A program made the translations under genes and the position numbers. Shown here piece after piece: positions 44,131 through 56,335 of a stretch of DNA of 64,000 nucleotides. The stretch spans positions 930,001-994,000 of the forward strand of contig BLAL01000012.1 of the NCBI GenBank assembly GCA_015698045.1, given 5' to 3'. The DNA is from Rhizophagus clarus (Eukaryota; Glomeromycota; Glomeromycetes; Glomerales; Glomeraceae). Each line of letters starts with the position of its first letter. Position 1 is the stretch's first letter. The notes beneath the pieces are model-generated. The model did no database searches and was not told the origin of the DNA. It worked only from the letters and a program-made list of their open reading frames with translations.

Positions 44131-45348
44131 TTACATTTCCGTGTATACGTATGATGGTATTGAAGAAACCTTAATGTTAGAACCATTTAGAAATTCGTCT
44201 AGGGTGATTTTTGGTTTCCCATAATATCTTGATGTTTCATACTTTTTGATCCAATTCGTAGCTTCTTCTAGATTTTTATCGATTCCAATACCGTCTCTAT
44301 AACATTTCGCAACCTGGTAAGTTGCTTTTAACCTACTTTCATTAGCTAATTCCATATACCATTTGAATGCTTTGCTTTCATTCCTATTAGCATAATATTC
44401 TGCTAGTTTAAATTGAGCATTAGCATCACCATTAATTGCAGCTTTTCTATACCAATAAAATCCTTTTTCTTCATTTTTTGGAATATATATTCCATCATAA
44501 TAATAATTTGCTACTAAATACTGACTAGAAATATGTCCTTTTTCCGCGGCTTTTATGTAAAATTCAAAAGCTTTAATTTCATCCTTAAAAATACATTTCC
44601 CATAATGATAACAATTGCCCAACTCATATAATGCATATTTATACCCGCCTTCGGCAGATTTTAAATATAGTTCAAATGCTTTTTTCTTATTTTTTGCAAC
44701 CCCATATCCGTACTTATAACAACAGCCTAAATCATACATCGCTTTAATATTTCCTCCCTCTGATGATTTTGAATACCATTCAATTACTTTATTATGATTT
44801 TTTTTGACTTTTATACCGCTATAATAACAATTGCCTATATAATATTGTGATACATTATCTCCTTTTTCAGCATGTTTTATGTGTAATTTATAATTATTTC
44901 GTATATTTAAGATAATATCCTTATAAAGTAACATAGAATAAAAGTACTGTGTAACTATTTCATTTAACTCTTTGACTTTATCATTGCAGATATTATTGGT
45001 TTCATTTTTATTATTTTTGACAACATTAAAGTATGTTTCAAATGCCTTGATTTCATCAACTTCACATCCAATTCCGTACTGATAAAAGAATCCAATCAAA
45101 CTTGAATATGAAGTCATATTTTTAGAATCACTTGTCATTATTTTAAGAACATTTTTAGGGTCTAAGTCATATTCAAATAAAAATTTTTTTATAAATTCGT
45201 TCAATTCATCAATTTCACTTTCTGTAATTTCTCTATTTGATAAAAAAATATACAAGTCTTGTAATAAATTAAAGTAATTAAGGAAAAAAGAGGAATCATA
45301 TTTTATAATATTTTGGTCTAGCGGAAAGTTACCATTTTGTGAATCCAT
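44131..45348 (-). CDS. Sel1-like repeat protein
   Basis: One exon encodes 405 residues. From about residue 75 onward Sel1 repeats (about 36-residue helix-turn-helix units) follow one another. Examples are 'AMYDLGCCYKYGYGVAKNKK', 'ALYELGNCYHYGKCIFKDE', 'SQYLVANYYYDGIYIPKNEE' and 'AQFKLAEYYANRNESK', about seven or eight in all. The first 75 residues are helical and unlike any domain I know. In arbuscular mycorrhizal fungi Sel1 domains often accompany kinases; here no kinase domain is attached. Sel1 repeats act as protein-binding scaffolds, for example in ER-associated degradation and signalling. TATAAATA lies about 53 bp upstream of the ATG. The frame is intact. Confidence 0.87.
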   Translation of the reverse strand: MDSQNGNFPLDQNIIKYDSSFFLNYFNLLQDLYIFLSNREITESEIDELNEFIKKFLFEYDLDPKNVLKIMTSDSKNMTSYSSLIGFFYQYGIGCEVDEIKAFETYFNVVKNNKNETNNICNDKVKELNEIVTQYFYSMLLYKDIILNIRNNYKLHIKHAEKGDNVSQYYIGNCYYSGIKVKKNHNKVIEWYSKSSEGGNIKAMYDLGCCYKYGYGVAKNKKKAFELYLKSAEGGYKYALYELGNCYHYGKCIFKDEIKAFEFYIKAAEKGHISSQYLVANYYYDGIYIPKNEEKGFYWYRKAAINGDANAQFKLAEYYANRNESKAFKWYMELANESRLKATYQVAKCYRDGIGIDKNLEEATNWIKKYETSRYYGKPKITLDEFLNGSNIKVSSIPSYVYTEM

Positions 45349-45400
45349 GTCATAATTTAATCAATATGTTGAGAAAAAAAAAGGATTTGTTTATTTATTT

Positions 45401-45408
45401 TATTTATA
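45401..45408 (-). promoter_or_regulatory. Probable TATA box of the Sel1 gene
   Basis: The minus strand reads TATAAATA 53-60 bp upstream of the ATG at 45348, with an A-rich leader between them. Confidence 0.5.
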
Positions 45409-45814
45409 CTTTATTTACTTGTGTAATGTTACATATTGTTGTACAAATCTTTCTTATTTCTAGGCACGATCATCGAATATCATCGGTAGTAATCCGAATT
45501 TATGACGCTGGGTCTGCACTATATTACTAATCTATGGATTGACATCAGAGAAAGAATATAATGTCGTTTATTGTAAATTCTCACATTCACTTATGAAATT
45601 CATAATTTTGATATACACAGTATTTAAATTTATTTTTTTGCGTGGACGGAGTACAATGCGGCGAAGCGAATACAGCTATAAAATGTACGTTTAGCTTAGT
45701 AAACTTATAAAATAACAATGAGGCGACACGGAATCAATTTTGAACATATTAGTGCTAACATTTTACTTTTTCACACAATAACTTGATTCACGACGCAAGA
45801 TTTAGGATTTATCC

Positions 45815-46077
45815 CAGTGTTCGACAAATGACTTGGAATGACAAATGATTCAAATGACAAATGACAAATGACGTGACAAATAACCTATCATTTGGAATGT
45901 ATGTTATAATTCTGGCCTGCATTACGTTTGCTTCATTTTTTTTATTTTTGACTGAATCACATGATAAGAATATTAACCAATCAAAATCAAATGACTGAAA
46001 TGACCAAATGATAAAGGATTAGGAATAAGGACAAATGATTAGACAAATCATTTGAATGGTCAAATGACCGAACACTG
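45815..46077. mobile_element. hAT-type MITE (CAGTGTTCG termini), short copy
   Basis: The ends CAGTGTTCG and CGAACACTG are inverted, and a perfect 8-bp duplication ATTTATCC flanks them (45807-45814 and 46078-46085). Subterminal CAAATGA heptamers in opposite orientations identify the same family as the element at 5435-6269. At 263 bp it is a shorter derivative, and its perfect duplication suggests a younger insertion. Confidence 0.87.
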
Positions 46078-46206
46078 ATTTATCCTGAATTACTCTTAGT
46101 TAAAGAAAATTACATATTATTGTCATTTTTCAAAATTGCTAATGATGAAATTATCTGCAATCATTCAAAATCAGCTGCAGATTAGACAGAATTTTCCGAG
46201 CTTCCG

Positions 46207-46237
<31 letters not shown>

Positions 46238-46716
46238 AAACACAATTTTTTTGCCCGAAAATCGTCCAAAAGAAAAAAAAAAAAAAAATATTCAGAAAAT
46301 ATTCACTATCATTAATCCAACCATTTGAAAATGGAAACAATAGTAGTAATTCAAAATTATTGATAATTTCAGATAAACGAACAAATTTTCTTAAAAATTT
46401 CTAACTTGTACATTATAAAATTACATTTATTAATTTTGTTATAGCTTTCGAGCCAAATTAATGACCAATGTGTTTATAGGTTAACATATACCAATAGTTT
46501 TCGAATAATAATCGATCTTTAAAAATTAGTTGTATTATATTCCTTAAAAAATCTCAAATCGTGCGTGAAAAATTATTCGACTTGGTTAGAAGATATAATG
46601 ATAGAAATACTTGAATAAAATTTCTTTTACAGGAACAAAAAATTCGTAAAAATAAATCAATTAAATAAAAATATATTTTAGGTTACATATTGTACGATGG
46701 TTAAAAAAAATATATA

Positions 46717-46905
46717 CAGTCTAACCTCGATATACCGATATCCGATATACCGATATACAGTATATTAAAAATTCGATATAACGATGGGATTTCATTTTCC
46801 CACCATATATGAGAGCATATAAATATCGGTATAATTCTGATATAACGATATTTTTTCCAAAATTTCATATGAGTCCCGACGTATCGTTATATCGGAGTTT
46901 GACTG
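46717..46905. mobile_element. Short Tc1/mariner- or pogo-type MITE
   Basis: The ends CAGTCTAACCTCGATATACC and, inverted, CAGTCAAACTCCGATATAAC match at most positions and lie between TA dinucleotides (46715-46716 and 46906-46907). The interior is made of CGATATA/CGTTATA motifs in both orientations. At 189 bp it is a small non-autonomous element. Confidence 0.8.
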
Positions 46906-47147
46906 TATATATAATATACGTACTTGGCTTATTAAAAAATTAGAGTTACAGCATACATTATAAAGGAATTAACAATTAAATTAAAGTTATATTTCAAATT
47001 AGTAATAAAAGTCAAAATATTAAAAATTAAATAAATTAAAATTAAAATCAGTTAAAAATAATAATACAGTAATGATAATAATTAACTATTTCCATTATCA
47101 CATATATTAATTAAATAGCAAATTATATTCATGGCATCTCATATACT

Positions 47148-48647
47148 TCAAAATTGTATCGAGTCAGAAATTTCCAAGTCACCTAATTGAGAGTCACGAC
47201 AGTCTATTAAAATAACAAAATGTTAATAATTATTTAAAAAGATAAAAAGTTTAAAAAAAATAAAATACCTTTACCACTTTCTTCATTATCAATGTATGAA
47301 GTAATAATGGATGAATTAACGGGTTTTGATAATAAATTGCTAAATGTGAACGCTCTACTGACATACACAGCATCGGGATTTTTTTTATGTAAAGCTAAGA
47401 TATTGGATATTTCTTTATCAGCCTGTTTAAATGCAGCTTCAATTTCTTTTCCTTTATAACCAAACTCTTCTTTTTTGTTAATACAAATAATAGAATTATA
47501 CCAAAATTTTAATATTTTTACTAATTCTATAGCCGTTGGTCTTTCATTTGAATTAGCATTCATACATCTATAAGCCAATTTCTTATAAAATTCAGGAGTC
47601 CCTTTTCCAAATTTTGGTCTGAGTCCATTACATATTTCTAATGCTAAACTTAAATCATGTTTTTTATTGTAAAAAGGAAGTATTCCAGACGATAATTCAG
47701 TCATAATTACACCTAAACTATATATATCAGACGATGATGTATATGGTTCTCCGTTCAAAACTTCTGGAGCAATATACGGTAATACTCCATATATTTTATC
47801 TCCCGAATTTTGTTCACTTGCTGGTCCAGATAATCCAAAGTCTGAAATATAAAAAATATTGTCACTGACTCGTAAAATATTTCCACTATGAAAATCTTTA
47901 TGAAAATAATTTAAATCATGTAAATTTACTAGGTCTGCTGATATTCTCCATAATAACATAATTTTATCTTTCCATAAAATATTGTTAAATTTATTTGATA
48001 AAAGATTACTTCTCAAACTCCCTTTATCAGCAAACCTTATAATCATCATAAATTCTTTAGTTTCTGGATCTTTAGTTAATCCGTAAAGATTTAATCCATA
48101 TATTTTATATAAATTCCAGTGTATTTTAAGCTGTTTTTAATATAATAAACAATTTTTAATTTAAGAATAAAAAAAAATGAAATAAATTAAATTAGAAACG
48201 TACTTCATTTAAATATTTGTTTGATATATTTTGTGATCCATTTAACCTTTTCAAAGCAATTTTCATAGGTTTTGGTCTTTCTTTTTGATATTTTCCATTA
48301 TAATTTTTATGATAAACTGATGGTCCATCTATCCAAATTGCAGAATATACTTTGGCAAATCCACCTTCCCCAATTTCTTTTATATCTATAAATCTGTCAA
48401 ATGGTACCCATTCAATAAAAGTATATCTACTTATAAATTCGTTATATTCCGGCTTATGCATCGTATCTTTTATAAACTTATCAATATCCGGATTTCCACT
48501 AGTCCATCCTTGCATTCTTCTAAATGGATCACATTCTTTACACCACAGTTCTTCAATAAATGGTTTATTACAATATGAACAATTTTTGTAATTGATCTTT
48601 AACAAACTTGTGATATCGATATCTAAATTATTAAATTTGGTTTCCAT
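47148..48647 (-). CDS. Protein kinase with Cys-X2-Cys N-terminal motif (three exons)
   Basis: Exons 48647-48204, 48130-47269 and 47203-47148 join in phase to 453 residues; introns are 73 and 65 bp with GT...AG ends. The N-terminus has C23-X2-C26 and C36-X2-C39 ('NCSYCNKPF', 'LWCKECDP'), a likely zinc ribbon. The kinase domain shows the glycine loop 'IGEGGFAKV' (92-100), the VAIK-type Lys133 in 'IALKRL', 'HKDFHSGNIL' (catalytic Asp227), DFG at 245-247 and APE at 269-271. All key catalytic residues are present, so it is predicted active. Substrate specificity is probably Ser/Thr, tyrosine-kinase-like. This family is hugely expanded in Glomeromycotina. The C-terminal exon ('DCRDSQLGDLEISDSIQF') is inferred from splice sites. 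Two decayed relatives lie at 13418 and 60125 and a partial one at 62640. Confidence 0.87.
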
Positions 48648-49061
48648 TCGGTTTATTTTCGAAATTTATTTTATTTCGTACTTAATTGAAAAATTTATTA
48701 TTTTTTTACTGTGTTACTAAAAAGACCATAAATAGAAATTGTGATTAATTAAATTATTTCGGACTATATTTTTTCCGGATTGATTTGATCGTTCCACCAG
48801 TTTCTATTTTTTTTTTTATTTGTTATGTAATTGAAACATTTGATTATACAATACGCCTTTCAAATGATTTTTATACAGTCGAAGTTAGATTATAAATATA
48901 TATAAATAATTACAGTACAAAAAAGTTTATTATTTTCCTAAATCTTCAGATACTTCAAAAAAGTTCCAAGATTAGAAGCATAAGTTTTGAACAAATTTAT
49001 GATATAATGTTGTTATGCGAAGTTAGTGTCACGATAAACTTACCTATATAAATTTAATATA
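48648..49061. other. Gene-free interval upstream of the kinase gene
   Basis: AT-rich DNA with no clear TATA box, gene or repeat. It presumably includes the kinase gene's promoter. Confidence 0.35.
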
Positions 49062-49190
49062 ACTATTCAAAGGATTTTCCCATAAAATTGGAATGATGAT
49101 TTCACAATGAACTTTTATTAACTAAAAACGTTAATATACGAAATTCCTTTTTAACGAGTTTAACGTCAAAATCTAAAAGGTAAAAAAAAA
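49062..49190 (-). pseudogene. Relic of an F-box N-terminus
   Basis: On the minus strand 'FDVKLVKKEFRILTFLVNK', then after a one-base shift 'VHCEIIIPILWENPLN', aligns with the F-box of the intact paralogues ('LLVNKIYCEIIIPILWRNPW'). Nothing of the LRR part follows. It is a short, frameshifted remnant. Confidence 0.6.
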
Positions 49191-49854
49191 AATAAATAAA
49201 TAAATATAGAACGGAGAAATAATCAAAAGTCACTTTACGACAAAAATACTATAAATAGATTTGTATAATAATCATATATACAGAATTTATTATTATTGGT
49301 CTGTTGATTGCGACACTCGATAGTTTGAATACATAATACTTTACGATAAAAAATTCATTTATCACTTTCATCAATTTTTACAAAAAATAAAATTTCATTA
49401 TCAGAACAAGAACAACTTGTGAAACAAAAAGGTTTTGATTGTCGTAGTAAATTCATAAAAACAATGCAGGTTTTATTTATTACACTTAGCAAAGACGTTC
49501 TTTATTTACTTCTTTTCAATTGTTCCTTTAGAACTAGTTTTATGAAAAGTTGATGAAAAAAGATTCAATTTTATTCTAAAAAAAAAAAAAGTATTACAAT
49601 CGACTGTTAATTTACGGAAGTAGAGCGCTCAACATTTTGAAGACGCTACGAAAATTATAAATTTCGAATATAGAACAAACCATTAATGGTATAACCTGGA
49701 ATTTGTGAAAATCAGATTACCTGGCGAATCTAATGAATATCAGATATCATCCGAACGAAAGTTAGTATTCGAATATCTAATTTAACAGGATATATAATTT
49801 TAACCACAGCAGTAATAAATCTTGCGTAAAATGACAAATTTAACTTGTAGGTAT

Positions 49855-49950
49855 ATCTCAAATGATTATTTCACATCAAATTTATTAACTGAAAAAAAAA
49901 AACATAGACGAAAGTTTTTTTCGATTATCTTATAACTCTCTACTGTTTAA
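49855..49950 (-). pseudogene. Second, more decayed F-box relic
   Basis: On the minus strand 'DNRKKLSS' and the adjoining 'VNKFDVK' parallel 'EELQDDKKTLYSCLLVNK' of the family, with a stop where Gln is expected and an A/T-run expansion between. Only the F-box core is left. It lies 0.7 kb from another relic, perhaps from an old tandem pair. Confidence 0.4.
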
Positions 49951-51810
49951 TTCTACGTAAGTGCAAGCTCAATATTAATTTATCACACACGCATTATTTC
50001 TCACACAGTAAACAGAAGTACTAACATTATATGGTGCACAATTCTCATTTTGGCTATTTTAATAAATATATTCTTTTATTAAGAGCAGTGGATTAACATC
50101 ATCATCACAGATAAGGACTTGCTGGTATTTCTAGTTCGGTTTCTCTCTTGTGATAGTAATTATGATGACAAATTTTGAGCTCATAAAGTTATTGAAATCA
50201 ACATAATCATTCACATTAGCCATAATCATCATTTGACAATTATATCATTCTAGAATACTTATTGAAAATGGAAAATTTGTTAGGTAAATTACATTATGAA
50301 ATTTTACACAGAGGATATGCTGTGGGTAAATTTATATCAATTCTTCTTGGTCTATTCATATTTCAATTAGGGATGAGGACAGGTAATTTCTGGGACAGAA
50401 ATGTCCGTTATTTTTTAAGTCCGAACTTATTGCCCGCATTAATGTCAACCAGCGTTGTATTTAGACAATATCCAATTGGATATGTCCAACTGGATATCCA
50501 ATCGAACGTCCAAATGTATAATTGAACAAATATCGAATTGTCGACCACCATATCATTTGTTAAGAGACTTTTAATGCTAAATCGAAGTTAGTTCGTGCCC
50601 TAACTGTCCTCGCGGAACGTTAAAAAATCGCGGAGACGATCACATCCGTGTCTTCTAACCTTCATTTATGCTATAACAATTTCAAAAATCCGATTATTTT
50701 TCCTCCTTTTCTAATAATATACAAGGTTGCAGATGCAACGTTAGGAGAGTCATAACCCATTTCGGAAATTTTTTTCGCATTAATCTTACGTCTTTTCATG
50801 CTATAGAGAATCATCCAGATTTATTCTGGTTATTCCATGGATATCGGTGAATAACAAAATATTCGCCGATACCCTGAGGGCCCCCGAAATCGGTGAATAT
50901 AGGTTTTCTAGATATCCATGGAATAACAAGTTCATTGTGTATGACGTATACACCGATGGATTTTATAGATTTTATACTATTCTAAACCGGTGGACAAAAA
51001 AAATTCCATTGGTATATATGTTGTGCGTCAAATATCAATTTGCGTCAGATCCTGATTTTGAATTTTAAATAAGAATATTATTATGAAGGTAAATTTTTTT
51101 TATATTGAAAATTTAGGATTATACGTTTACGAAGAAGAGAAACAAGTTTACTTAGCCTTCGAAGATACATTGAGACTAAAGTTAAATGTTTATTATAGAA
51201 TATAAGATTATTTAACGCATATAATTTATTTTGAGTCTGATTTCATGTAATATTTTCAGGATTTGTGTAATTTATCATTGCCTGACGCATAAGTTCACCT
51301 ATTGTACCAAAGGCAACTTTATTAGCAAAAAAAAAAATTTTCTTATAGGCGCTTACATCTGTCGTACGTCAATTGTCATCTGATGCTGACGCATAACATA
51401 TTCATAATACCGATGGGAAATGTTTCATATTCTTCTAATGCATTGCTATTGTATTATGACGACTAACAGATCGTGTAAGAATACGAGTGTTTACTCGTGT
51501 TTACTCAAGAACTGATCGCCATTTTAATCGTATTACATGGATATCGTCGAGGTAGACGGTATCGTTTAGTATCTAACCGCTATATAAAAAAATCAGAGTA
51601 AACTTCATTAACTTATTATAATTTCACAAAAAAAAAAACACCTTTGTAATTACCATTACAACGAACGTAATTAATTTTCCATAAAATTACATATAGTACA
51701 TTTTTTGCCGTCTAAGCCATGTGTACTCACTTTTAAAATAATTTCAGATGAAACGACCTGTGCTGTAAATACGAATTACCTAGTCATTTTTAAAAGTGGA
51801 AACCTCTCAA
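49951..51810. other. Gene-free interval with a 17-bp perfect inverted repeat
   Basis: GTTATTCCATGGATATC at 50829-50845 is matched by its exact complement GATATCCATGGAATAAC at 50911-50927, around a 65-bp centre with further GGTGAATA/TATTCGCC inversions. This looks like a small foldback element. No gene is seen, although 50262-50525 is open; its frame shows no domain. Confidence 0.4.
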
Positions 51811-52062
51811 TTACTTCAGAAGATGGATGCTGTCAGTCTCATATACATTTCCAAATACTTTGATATTAGATCGCAGTGCTTCATTCGCTTGGGAATATTC
51901 TCCCTTTTTGCAATGCTTGTCATTTTTCAATACCCAAATGTGAACGTCCGAAAAAGTAATAGTATTCCTAATTTTATATAGGACGGATTCCTTTATTATT
52001 ATAAATTCCTTTGTTCTGTGCCTAGCATTAAGAAACAACTTTTTAGCCGTAATATTTAACAA
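51811..52062 (-). CDS. Hypothetical ORF or gene fragment
   Basis: The 83-residue frame has protein-like composition ('HIWVLKNDKHCKKGEYSQ', 'NEALRSNIKVFGNVYETDS'), richer in Gly, His, Cys and Glu than chance frames here. It ends at a regular stop but has no convincing promoter or family. It may be an exon or a remnant of a larger gene. Confidence 0.3.
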   Translation of the reverse strand: MLNITAKKLFLNARHRTKEFIIIKESVLYKIRNTITFSDVHIWVLKNDKHCKKGEYSQANEALRSNIKVFGNVYETDSIHLLK

Positions 52063-52916
52063 ATGCTTCAGAGTTATCGACGAATCGGATTTATATATTT
52101 AACGCGATAAAGTTATCCTTGTCATTGAATAAATTTATAAGAGAAAAAGTAAAATAGATACGATAAAAAAATAAACTGCAAGATGAGATAGAAAAGCGGG
52201 CAGGAGCGGTGAAGTGTAATACTACAGTCTGGACAATGACCTTTACGCAATATTCCGAGGGAAACCGATGTAGATCAAACAAAATCTGGCGAAGTGCAAG
52301 CATCAATTTCAAGAACGCATCAAATTATAAACTTTCTTTTTCGGAAAATTAGAGTTCGTAACGTAATAAATCTTTTATTCATATATATATATATTTATAC
52401 ATTTATACATTGATTATTTTAATTATATATTCTTGATTTATTTCAAAATTTTAAGCTAGAAAATTAAAATTTAAGATGAGTAATAGCTGATGATACGGGA
52501 TCATAAAATTTTAAAAAAGATTAGAATTAATAAAGTGATTGTTAATATTATAGCAAATAAAAGAAATTAATCCATCTATAAAATCATTAAGAAGTTTTCA
52601 TTCATAATTATGTTAAAAAGAAAATATTTTTTAAAATGCTCTATATTATACGAAGAAGGAAAAAAAAATTTTATTTCTATTTAATATAGTTCTACGTAAT
52701 TTCGCTTACTATTCGCTTAATATTCGCTACAATTATGACGCTGAAAAAAAATAAAAAAAAAAAATACATACTTATGAACTTTTTATTGAAGAATATATAT
52801 ATACACACACACACACTTATATTGCGTAAAGGAAAAAAAATATATAAAAAGAATAAAATAAAATACATCATAACAAAATACACGTACCATACATATATTA
52901 AACTGTATACATTAAC
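52063..52916. other. Gene-free interval with dinucleotide repeats
   Basis: Simple repeats only, notably (AT)n at 52381-52394 and an (AT)n-(AC)n stretch at 52795-52817. No gene. Confidence 0.4.
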
Positions 52917-54353
52917 TTAATTCCATTCAAAATCATCAAAGAAAAATTTTGCCGGATCATTGCTAAACATTTTGATTATCTCTTTTCTCTTATAATCATT
53001 AAATAATTTCACATAATCTTGTGAGAAATCCATTCTATAAAACATTTTTAATAAAATTGATTTACTATCCTTTCGATTTTTCTTCCAATTATCAAAAAAT
53101 GAACTAAAAGTATCTAAAGGAACATCATCATTAAAAATAAATTTAAATTTATATAAACTAGCGGGTGCAGATTTCGTTAATGAATTAAATAATCCCGCCC
53201 AATTTAAAATTTCCCTTGAAGAACTATTTAAAATTAACCCATCTAAAAATTGACATTTAATAAACAATTTCTCCAACTCATAAATGTCATCATTATTAAT
53301 TAACAATTTAAGATACTTAAGTTTCAAACAATTTTCATAAATAGAACGAATTAATGCATTATTATCTCTTCTGGCATATTTATCTTCCCTATCATATATT
53401 GGAAATTGAATCGATATTTCCGTAAGATGTCCTTTTGTGTTTTTAATAAGATTTGCCAAAATTTTGGACGGAACATTTTGAGTCTTTAAAATTTTTAAAT
53501 TAGGTATAGATGCGTTCGCTAAATGATCCCAATTCGTGTTGTAACGTAAATGTAAATTAATTTCTAAACTTTTTAAATTCCTAAGATATGAAAGTATTTT
53601 TGTAACAGGTTCCCAACTAATCCTTAAATATTGAATGTTATTCGCATGTTTAACTAACGTATCTTCCAAAACTTTACAAAAAGAAACGTCCTTTTTTCCT
53701 ACATTACCACTTAAATAATTTAGATTTCTCTGAGATTCAATTAATTTAATAATTCCGGGATTATAATGATATTGTGAAACATCGAATTCCAATTTTTTGA
53801 TCGATTTACTTATCGTAGAAAATCCTTCTAATATCTCCTGACTAGTATTAGTACTACAATAAAGATATTCGAGTTCTGAAAAACATCGCTCGGCACCCGT
53901 AAAATGATGAATTGGATCTCCTAATCGATCCGGTAAAGAAAGACTCGTGAATTTTGTGTTATTATTAATAAATAATTTCAATAACTCATCTTTCACAATC
54001 AGCCGCTTAGAAAAATCTGCGATATTACTAGTATAAATTATCCGACTTAATTCGTTCAAACATAAATTTCTACAAAAATTTATATAATTATATGTAGGTC
54101 TCGCACATGAATTCGTGAATAAATCAATTCCATGACTATATAATTCTCTTTTTGATCTATCTGATAAATGTGAAGTAATCACATTAAATAATGGTTGTCT
54201 TTTTTTTACGTATTTCCAAGGATTTTTCCATAAAATTAGAACGGCAATTTCACATATAATTTTGTTAACCAAAAGACATGAATAAAGTGAATTTCCATCA
54301 TCTATTAATTCCTCGAGGATTAATATTAATACGTCTTTATTAAGTCTTAACAT
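52917..54353 (-). CDS. F-box/leucine-rich-like protein, intact
   Basis: A single exon encodes 478 residues. The F-box lies at about residues 4-48 ('LNKDVLILILEELIDDGNSL', 'CEIAVLILWKNPWKYV'). It continues with the family's LRR-like body ('TKILSYLRNLKSLEINLH', 'NTKGHLTEISIQFP', 'NCLKLKYLKLLINNDDIYEL') and finishes with the family C-terminus 'FDDFEWN'. The ATG directly precedes the F-box; upstream is a long A-run. It should act as an SCF substrate receptor like its paralogues. Divergence within the LRR part from the copies at 7155 and 23618 suggests a different target. No breaks are seen. Confidence 0.87.
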   Translation of the reverse strand: MLRLNKDVLILILEELIDDGNSLYSCLLVNKIICEIAVLILWKNPWKYVKKRQPLFNVITSHLSDRSKRELYSHGIDLFTNSCARPTYNYINFCRNLCLNELSRIIYTSNIADFSKRLIVKDELLKLFINNNTKFTSLSLPDRLGDPIHHFTGAERCFSELEYLYCSTNTSQEILEGFSTISKSIKKLEFDVSQYHYNPGIIKLIESQRNLNYLSGNVGKKDVSFCKVLEDTLVKHANNIQYLRISWEPVTKILSYLRNLKSLEINLHLRYNTNWDHLANASIPNLKILKTQNVPSKILANLIKNTKGHLTEISIQFPIYDREDKYARRDNNALIRSIYENCLKLKYLKLLINNDDIYELEKLFIKCQFLDGLILNSSSREILNWAGLFNSLTKSAPASLYKFKFIFNDDVPLDTFSSFFDNWKKNRKDSKSILLKMFYRMDFSQDYVKLFNDYKRKEIIKMFSNDPAKFFFDDFEWN

Positions 54354-56129
54354 TTTTATTAAAAAAAAAAAAAAAAAAGAAAAGAAAAAAATTTTTTTTT
54401 GTAACGAATAGGGAGAAGATTAAACAAAAAAAAAAAAAAAAAAATTCCAGTAATTGATAAAGTCATGTTGGTGACGGGATTGTGCTACATCAAAGTTGCA
54501 TAAAGTTTCATATTTGTAATTACGCTGATCGGAATATGCAACACCCGTTCCGGGTGTGAATCATTGTAATAATAGAAGGGCTGCTGTGCAATTTTACAAT
54601 CTAAAATTAATCATTACCTTTAAATAAATGATATTCACGCTATAAAAAAAAAATATTTTTAACATTTGGACATCTGGGCGGGCATTTAATTCCTTATCAA
54701 AAATCCTGAAATATCAGGTGTAGGTTTGGTCACAAACAAGTATCAATGATAAAAAATTAATTCATTAATTAATTATTTGAAAAAAAATAGGTAAAAAAAA
54801 ATATAAATTACCTGGAACGATTCCGTAAATTATTGTCTAATTGAATATTGTGAAATTTTTTCGAAGACTCTTAATTTGCATGTTGTTTAACCAAAATTAT
54901 TTCCTGCATATTTCTGTACCTTTAGAAATGTGTTAAATAACAACACAAATAAGAATATTCGAAAAATTGGATGTAAAAATAATCAATTAACAATTTAAGT
55001 TCAAGATAATTTTCCTCTCAAACAGGGGCAAGAACTGCACAAATATTGCACTATACAAAATATCAGTCTTTATTTTTAACATCTTCCTATTGCGCATGAA
55101 AAAAAACCAAAGATTTCCAAAATAAAATTAAATAAAGGAAACTCGACACGAATTTCTAAATAAACGCTAGTAATTAAATTCCGTGAAAAGTGATTATACC
55201 TCACAGTCTCACGCATCAAAATTTATTAAAACGTAGTGATCATCATTTAATTCTTCAAATGAATTATTCATCTGGATTTTTTCTTTTTTTTTTTTTTTTT
55301 TTTTTGCTTTTAAAAAAGATCTTTAAATACGAAAGAGAGACGATTAAATAAAAATTAAAAATTTACTAATTATAAACGATAAGATGCATTTGCAACATGT
55401 TTTTTCACGCTTTTTAAATCCCGAAGGCGTTTGAGCAGTGTAACGTGTGCGACATTAAAAAACAATTTTTTTCGCTCTCATTTATGGCAAGATTTGGCAA
55501 TATAAAAAATTTTATTTTATTTTTTTTTTTTTTTTAATTGATTCCTTTTCAAAATTTTTTTTTATTGTGAATTACATTTTTTTTTTTTTCCTACGCACAT
55601 GATATTAACATTAACAATAGCAAAAAATTATTTGTAAGATCTACTTTGGATGACGAGTTTTCGAACTAATACTCAATAATAAATAATTCACGATTTTCTT
55701 TTTTTTTAAAAAATCATTAGTTTCCGAGCCCGAATTGACGAGAGCCCCTGAAAACTCTATCAGCAATATCAATAATGAAATAACACTGTCGTACATTCTT
55801 TTATTTTAGGTAACATCAATAAGAATGATTAGTATTAAAATGGCAAACAGGAAGTGTCACACATTGGTGTCCCTAACCTCATTGAATACAATACCCTTTT
55901 TTTTAGGTATCACGTGTTACAACTTTTCATTTTCCTCATTTTTTTTATATTCATTTAAGACAATAAAATTTAGTAATGAAAGAAAATTGATTTGTTTTTT
56001 TTTTTGCTATACGATTAAAAAAAAAAATAATAATTTTTAGGATTACAGTAGGTGTAGTAATATAATGTACGCCAAAATATCAAATAAGAAGAAAACAAAC
56101 AAACGAAAAGAAACACATCATTTAGAATT
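54354..56129. other. Gene-free interval rich in homopolymer runs
   Basis: Long A- and T-runs (54360-54378, 54427-54444, 55283-55305, 55516-55536) break up AT-rich DNA. I see no gene; the short frame at 55825-56040 has no support. Confidence 0.4.
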
Positions 56130-56335
56130 CTTATCTTCGCTTAAAATTCAAATGTCATCCTTATAATAGAATATATCTTATCTTCGTCAAATTTCATTCT
56201 TATAATAGAACATGTCTTATCATCGTTAAAATGCTATTCTTATAATAGAAAATCTCTTATCTTTCGTTGAATATGTCATTCTTATAATAGAAATTCCTTA
56301 ATTTCTGCAAAAATATCGTTCTTAAAATAAAACAA
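56130..56335. repeat. Degenerate tandem repeat, unit about 40 bp, five copies
   Basis: 'cttataatagaa' or a close variant occurs at about 56160, 56199, 56239, 56281 and 56320, each preceded by a 'tcttatcttcg'-like phrase. Spacing is 39-42 bp. Copies are diverged. Confidence 0.65.
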
